In this document: positions 59,201 to 64,000 of the stretch, one piece after another
How positions within the stretch are numbered: position 1 is the first letter of the stretch
How the letters are laid out: each line of letters starts with the position of its first letter
Source of the DNA: Rhizophagus irregularis
Taxonomy: Eukaryota > Glomeromycota > Glomeromycetes > Glomerales > Glomeraceae
NCBI RefSeq assembly: GCF_026210795.1
Contig: NC_089450.1
Span: forward strand, 3,658,001-3,722,000
DNA length: 64,000 bases
Direction: 5' to 3'
Made by a program: the position numbers and the translations under genes
Notes under the pieces: generated by a model
What the model was told of the DNA's origin: nothing
What the model saw: only the letters and a program-made list of their open reading frames with translations
Database searches by the model: none

Positions 59201-59545
59201 GTGGTTCTACTAACGGTATTGTCGTATCTTGTGGTTCTACTAACGATATTGTCGTATCTTGTGGTTCTTCTAACGATATTATCGAATCAATCAGTTCTAC
59301 TAACTCTTGAGACGTTGGAGCGCCTTATCGGAATTTAATGGTTCTAAAGAATTCGTTTGCTCGTGTCTCTCCTTTGTGCGCGGATCAATCATTTTCCCAT
59401 TACAATTGCTGCAATAGCACGGAACCTTCGATCTTGGTTTTCTGGTCGTAAATTTGGCATAAGTTCGTTCAGAGGTTGAAGAACTCAGATTATTATATTC
59501 GTCCAAGATATTAGCAGCAATGCGTTTTCTTCTCCTTTTATTCAT
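56281..59545 (-). pseudogene. Tnp2-type CACTA transposase, frame-broken
   Basis: The ATG at 59545 opens MNKRRRKRIAANILDEYNNL and a small Cys finger (CYCSNCNGK...RTKERH). A linker with 10-residue repeats follows, then QKCHKLY with Cys pairs. The Tnp2 core starts at INLDWFQPYEGTIYSTGVIY, with NLPRDVRFKPENMLILGMLP, and continues through VDPMHCLFLGIAKWI, FSFERTNGLLGNSN and SLPNSHRQIEPELMR. The C-terminal part ends IPIHNILGRFIPVKYKKSDR near 56310. Segments alternate between frames, with shifts near 59300, 58500, 58060 and 57785, and stops such as TGA near 57065. Motif order is that of the Tnp2/EnSpm family, which cuts CACTA ends. It may be the source of activity for elements 1 and 2, but this copy cannot make a full protein as read. 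Confidence 0.75.
59158..59290 (-). repeat. 30-bp minisatellite inside the Tnp2 gene
   Basis: About four copies of ATTGTCGTATCTTGTGGTTC + TACTAACGGT keep a 10-residue coding unit, EPQDTTIPLV, on the minus strand. Confidence 0.85.
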
Positions 59546-59819
59546 TTTTTGATAAAAGTCAGATATGATAAAGTTGTAATATGTTTTTACGTTGAATAAA
59601 ATTGTAATTATTAATATCAAATTTTTAGTGATGTCGAATTTTTAGTAATATTGTGATTTTTTATATTCCGTTTTTAAAGTGATATTGATGGTATAATTAA
59701 AAAAACCATACGAAAATTGGACGAAATAGACAAAAAATTGAACGAAAATTGAATAAGTATAGGAATTTAAAAATAAAACATATGTATCACCATACTATTT
59801 AATTTGATTTAACAGTTTC

Positions 59820-60030
59820 ATTAATTGAAAGTCTAATTTGATGCGAAAGTTTAAGTCTGATTGATGAAAAAGTTTAAGTCTGATTTGATCTGTTTAATTA
59901 ATTGAAAGTCTAATTTGATGCGAAAGTTTAAGTGTAATTGATCGTTGATTGTTGAGAGTCTAATTTGATACAAATGTTTAAGTGTAATTGATCGTTGATT
60001 GTTGAGAGTCTAATTTGATAGTAAAAAATA
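59820..60030 (+). repeat. Tandem repeat between divergent genes
   Basis: Units of about 50-60 bp repeat GAAAGTCTAATTTGATGCGA and AAGTTTAAGTGTAATTGATC. The repeat sits between the Tnp2 gene and the proline/serine gene and may contain their promoters or transposase-binding sites. Confidence 0.7.
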
Positions 60031-60105
60031 GATATAAAAGGTGGACCAATTTCCTCGTTCGTACAAAAAATCTCTTTCTTTTTCTTTTGAAAAAAAAAAC
60101 CAATA

Positions 60106-60678
60106 ATGACTCGTAAGAAACTATCGAAACCAAATACTCCTCCACCAAATATTGCTGAGCCGTCAACACCAGCACTACAAAATATTGCCACTTCGTCAAC
60201 ACCAACATCTTTAAATATTGCCACTTCAACACCGGTATCACGATCGTCAGCATCAGCATCACGAAATATTGCCATTTCGTCAACACCAACACCTCCAAAT
60301 ATTGCCACTTCAACACCGGCATCACAATCGTCAGCATCAGCATCACGAAATATTGCTTCTTCAACACCGGCATCACGATCGTCAACATCAGCATCACGAA
60401 ATATTACCACTTCGTCAACACTAACACCACAAAATATTGCTTCTTCAACAGCAACAGCTCCAAATATTGCCACTTCGTCAACACCAACACCTCCAAATAT
60501 TGCCACTTCAACACCGGCATCACGATCGTCAGCATCAGCATCACGAAATATTGCTTCTTCAACACGTAATACTTTACAGAAACTTACCATTTTTAATCAA
60601 TATAGAATCGATATCGTTAAGTTTATCTTAATGATATCGTATCGATATCATTTCGATATCATTTCAATATCAATTTAA
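60106..60678 (+). CDS. Pro/Ser/Thr/Ala repeat protein of CACTA element 3, 3' end altered by a palindromic insertion
   Basis: The ATG at 60106 opens MTRKKLSKPNTPPPNIAEPS. The body (residues 15-155) is a coding minisatellite of units such as ATSTPASRSSASASRNIA and TSSTPTPPNI. The last 36 residues (from about NTLQKL) read into a palindromic ATATCGAT tract and are unlikely to be original. Low complexity prevents functional assignment. Second genes of CACTA elements often encode DNA-binding partners of Tnp2, but nothing here shows binding. The opposite-strand 220-codon frame is its mirror image. Confidence 0.4.
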   Translation: MTRKKLSKPNTPPPNIAEPSTPALQNIATSSTPTSLNIATSTPVSRSSASASRNIAISSTPTPPNIATSTPASQSSASASRNIASSTPASRSSTSASRNITTSSTLTPQNIASSTATAPNIATSSTPTPPNIATSTPASRSSASASRNIASSTRNTLQKLTIFNQYRIDIVKFILMISYRYHFDIISISI

Positions 60679-60795
60679 TATCGATACGATATCGAAATAA
60701 AGTATTATCACTTCGATATCATTTCGATATTAAATCGATAATGAAATGATATCGAAATGATAAATAAAATGATATCGAAATGATATCTTTAAATT
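60605..60795. repeat. ATATCGAT-rich palindromic tract
   Basis: The words CGATATCATTTCGATATC and their complements alternate for about 180 bp and can form several hairpins. It may be a MITE or subterminal sequence. It ends where the next hAT terminus begins. Confidence 0.6.
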
Positions 60796-60999
60796 TAGAG
60801 TTCCAATCCGTCAACTGATTATCCGTTCCAAATTCGGATATCCGTCATCCGTCGGATAAATTAGATAGATCGGATGGGCATTTTATTGACGGATCGGATG
60901 ACAATCCGACTCGGATGAAATCGGATCATCCGTCAAATCCGATCGTCTTAAATAGGTTTTTAAAAAAATTTTTTTTTTTTTTAAAACCTTTTTTTTTTT

Positions 61000-61900
61000 T
61001 GTAACGGAACAACTAGGGAACAGCGGCTTATACCACCGTTAGAGGTTAAATTTTTCTTTTTTTTTTGGTATTTCTTTTTTTATGAACGATATTAACTGTT
61101 CTCTTTTAATTTTTAGAAACGGTAACGACATGTATATATATAGAAAGTTTTCCTTTTTTCTAGTTTCTAGAAACAGAATTAACTATTCCTTTCTTTTTAT
61201 TAGGAATAGTTTCGGCTAGGTTAGAATGACTTTAGGTAGGTTTTTGTTTTTTTTTTAAGTTTTTTTTTTCTTTACAGGAATGGCATTAACCGTTCCTTCT
61301 TACTTTTTTAGGAATGGGTTCTTCAGCTTGACGGCTTAGGCTTCTTGGAGTAAGTGTTGGAGAGATTTCGTGTTTCTTTTTTTTGTTTTTCTTCACTTTT
61401 TTAAGGCGTAGGGCGAATTTAAGTGTCAGGACAGAGATTTTTCTTGGAACGAAATTAACCAATTCTTCTTTCTTTTTTTAAGGAATGGATTTGGTCTAAC
61501 GATCTTAGGATTTTTCTTTTTTCTTTAGGAACGGGTTAGGCTTGAACTTCTTAACCGAACGTCTTAGGTAAGTTTTTTGCTTCTTTTATTTTTTTTTTCT
61601 TTCTGAGATGGCATTAACCGCTCCTTTCTTTTTTTTAGGAATGAATTCAACTATTCCTTTCTTTTTGTTGAAAATAGTTTGGCCACCTTTGTTTTGTCTT
61701 AGATGATCTAGTAAGTCCAGAGACTCTTTTGATGACTTTTCTTTGGGTGTTAAGTATTAACCATGTCGTCTTTTTTCTTTTAAAAATTGGTTCAGCTTAG
61801 GTTCCTTTGGCTGGTTTAGCAATTTAGGTATTGTTTTTCTTTTTTTTCGAAGTTCTTTCATTTTAAGAATGATCAATAATATTAACTACTCTTACATTCT
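61000..61900 (+). repeat. Diverged intron/micro-exon-like array upstream of a transposase
   Basis: About ten diverged units combine T-rich tracts ending TAG, inverted GGAA(C/T)GG(C/T)ATTAACCGTTCC-like blocks and donor-like GGTAGGTTTT, GGTAAGTTTT and AGTAAGT. Unlike the CACTA arrays it lies upstream of a gene in sense orientation, so it could form a chain of 5'-UTR introns. Confidence 0.65.
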
Positions 61901-62159
61901 AGGACTTGCTTTGTTAAATCAAACACAAAAAAATTAAAATAAATTACTTTAATTGTAAATAATATATAAAGAAAATTGAACTGTTCTATTTAAGAATAAA
62001 GATCAAATCAGCAAAAGATAAATTATCTTTATTGTCGTTACTATCATGTGATATTTTTGTATCGTCTTTAACAAGAAAAGATCATACTTTAGGTCATGTG
62101 AACTATCTTATAAATGATAATCATCTAAATCAAACTTCGACGAAATACTTTTAGCCAAA

Positions 62160-64000
62160 ATGAATATACCACCACCTAACGAAACTGAAAGTCCCAATAA
62201 TGCACCATTACTTAATGATGATGAGACCGACTCTAAGACAGGCAAAAAAAACTAGCTGGGTTTGGACTTATTGGGATGAGGAGACACAAGAAATAAAAGG
62301 CGTATCAGCGTCAAGTAATTATCTGTAAAGTTATTGATGCTTCCAATCAAACACCATGTAGAAAAATATATATCAAGAGTAGTGGGTCTACTGGTAATGC
62401 AATAAATCATTTAAGAAATAAGCATGATATCACTAAAGATGGTAAAAACAATAAGGTTTGTTAAATATTTCTCATCTGTTATTGCAATAATAAATTCTTT
62501 ATTTAATAACATATTTTCAAATAATTATTAAAAATTTAGCCAAAAGATCCAGATAATCAAGTTACAAAGAGTCATAAACATTATTCAGCAAAAAATCAAG
62601 AGGAATCCCGGCAATATCTTGTTGATTGGATAGTTGATGATATCCAACCGATTAGCGTTGTTGCAAATCTAAAATTCCGCCAATTGATTAATCAACTAAA
62701 TCCTACCTTTGTTATCTTGTCCAGAAACTGTAAAGGGTATTATTCATGATGCTTTTAATTTTTCCTTTCCAAAATTGCAACAAACTATTAGAGATCAAGC
62801 CAAATCGGTATCCATGACTTTGGATCTTTGGACTGCTAAGAACCGCCAAGGCTTTCTTGGAATTACTTGTTCATTTATTAATAATTCATTTGAATTGCAC
62901 GAATATACTTTGGATATAGCCTACGTAAGGTATCCACATACCTCTCAACATATTCTTGAAACGCTTGAGGAAGTATTGAAGGAATGGAAAATTCGTGAAT
63001 TGGTATTTACTGCAACAACAGATAATGGTTCTAATGTCAAAAAAGCAATTCTAGATATGAAAAATGTTAATTGGCTAAGATGCACAGCTCATACTTGCTA
63101 CAGTTGGTTGTTGGGAAGGGTATGAAATCCGCAGAGGTATTAATAGCACGTGCAAAATGTCTTATCGATTTTTTTTTACGTCAAAGCAGAGTGAGCGTTT
63201 AGAAGATATCCAGAAAAAATTTCCAGATTTAAATAATGATCTTAGAAAGGAAAATATTGTAAGTATTTTGCCATAATTTTATTATTATTTTTTTTAATAT
63301 TCAAAAAATTATATTAAAATTTTGTATATAATGTAGAATCCTGAAAAGACATCTGAATATCTTCTTCATGTTATATCTGATTCACCAACACGATGGAATT
63401 CATCGTATTTAGCTTGGCAGCGGCTTTTGAAACTTAAAAATCATATTATTATGTTGATTAATACTCTTGCTACAAAAAATGATTTAGATTCGAAAAAAGA
63501 TTATAAAAGGTTAAATAGTATTATGTTAACTTCAGATGAATGGGATTTAATTCAGGATTTGATTCCAGTATTAAAACCTTATGCAGAAGCTACAGAACTT
63601 CTAGGAGGAAGTAGTTATTGTACCCATTCAATGATGAATCCTATATTAATTAACATCAAAAAGAGGTTTCATCCTTCAACATCACGTGGTGTTGCAGCAG
63701 CTGAAAAAATTAATATTAATTTTGGTGATAATGATACAGCATTTAATGAAGATATGGCAATAGAAGAAAATGAACAACTGCAAGCTGGAATAGAGGATAA
63801 TGAACGACAATTGTTGACTAATAATAAAAGAACTCAGATTAATAATCCTGTTAATTGTTATGGTCTAATTGATCAAATTAAACTCAGTCTTTTCACAGCG
63901 ATGAATTATTATTGGAATGATCTTACATCACCTGATAAACTTCTTCCCACTTTACTTGACCCAAGAATGAAAGATCTTAGCTTTGTTTCTGATTCAGAAC
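62160..64000 (+). pseudogene. hAT transposase with BED finger, partial at the window edge
   Basis: The ATG at 62160 opens MNIPPPNETESPNNAPLLND. Shifts near 62250 and 62325 connect it to a BED finger (ICKVIDASNQTPC...HLRNKHD), followed by an intron (about 62457-62539). A helical region has a shift near 62710. Then come the hAT core, SMTLDLWTAKNRQGFLGIT and ATTDNGSNVKKAILDM with RCTAHT, a shift at about 63095, and, after the intron 63257-63335, a long intact exon from NPEKTSEYLL to the edge. That exon carries the conserved SDSPTRWNSSYLAWQRL and DPRMKDL. It is more complete than hAT 1, and at least its last exon looks intact. Confidence 0.75.

Larger units (their letters stand above)
55902..60604. 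mobile_element. CACTA element 3 with Tnp2 gene; right end not seen
   Basis: The left terminus CACTAGTCGAAATAGGAATA is closely related to that of element 1 and is followed by repeated TTCGGCC/TTCGACC words. It contains a Tnp2-type transposase gene (minus) and a divergent proline/serine/threonine-rich gene (plus). I could not find a matching right terminus before 60.8 kb, where another element begins, so the right end is probably beyond that insertion. Confidence 0.7.
60796..64000 (+). mobile_element. hAT element 2, left end and transposase; runs off the window
   Basis: The terminus TAGAGTTCCAATCCGTC starts like the other hAT ends here and is followed by about ten copies of the heptamer ATCCGTC/GATCGGA in both orientations (to 60950). 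An intron-like array (61.0-61.9 kb) and a BED/hAT transposase gene follow in the same orientation. The right end is outside the window. Confidence 0.65.

Noticed and set aside
59928-60590. Minus-strand frame of 220 codons (Asp/Ala/Val/Gly repeats)
   Set aside because: It is the antisense reading of the Pro/Ser/Thr-rich gene and its minisatellite.
1-64000. tRNA or rRNA genes
   Set aside because: I looked for tRNA arm patterns and rRNA-like G+C-rich conserved blocks and found none I could support.

Overview
The window looks like a transposon-dense stretch of the nuclear genome of an arbuscular mycorrhizal fungus (Glomeromycotina, most likely Rhizophagus). The reasons are extreme A+T richness, fungal genes with short introns, a Crinkler-type effector carrying a kinase domain, and layers of MULE, hAT, CACTA (Tnp2), pogo and P/THAP9-like elements mixed with decayed coding sequence. 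The species call is inference. Family names rest on motifs and remembered families, not on a search.

Layout. 0-8.8 kb holds decayed genes: a low-complexity protein, a repeated-family fragment, a Crinkler-kinase pseudogene, a coiled-coil pseudogene and a pogo MITE. 8.8-13.4 kb is a coiled-coil gene split by a 4.1 kb CACTA element, which itself carries a nested 1.4 kb element. 15.4-39.5 kb is a composite about 24 kb long. A MULE with a SWIM-finger transposase has been expanded by an hAT-like element, a short relative of itself and a P/THAP9-like transposon. The P-like transposase gene is in turn split by a CACTA-like array element, further nested elements, an hAT foldback element and a small TIR element. 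39.7-45.1 kb is the only gene-like island, with an intact five-exon C2H2 zinc-finger gene at 43.2-44.1 kb and an intact two-exon gene of unknown function at 44.4-45.05 kb. 45-48.8 kb has decayed coiled-coil and leucine-rich-repeat genes. 48.8-51.5 kb is a second CACTA-type array element. 51.8-64 kb is a one-way nested series: an old gene, then hAT 1, then a CCCTATAAA-ended element, then a Tnp2 CACTA, then hAT 2, which runs off the window.

Most notable are long tandem arrays in at least three elements. Each unit looks like a micro-exon between intron signals: a pyrimidine tract plus TAG, 26-56 nt of unique sequence, then GTAAGT or GTGAGT placed inside a short hairpin. In one family a TACTAAC or TACTAAT branch-site-like motif lies in the loop of a second hairpin. 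The arrays differ in sequence but share this logic. A separate unit of about 180 bp fills the interiors of four short elements whose terminal repeats are unrelated.

Many insertions have target duplications that can be read directly. Several sit in reading frames that become continuous when one copy of the duplication is removed, so the order of insertion can be worked out from the sequence.
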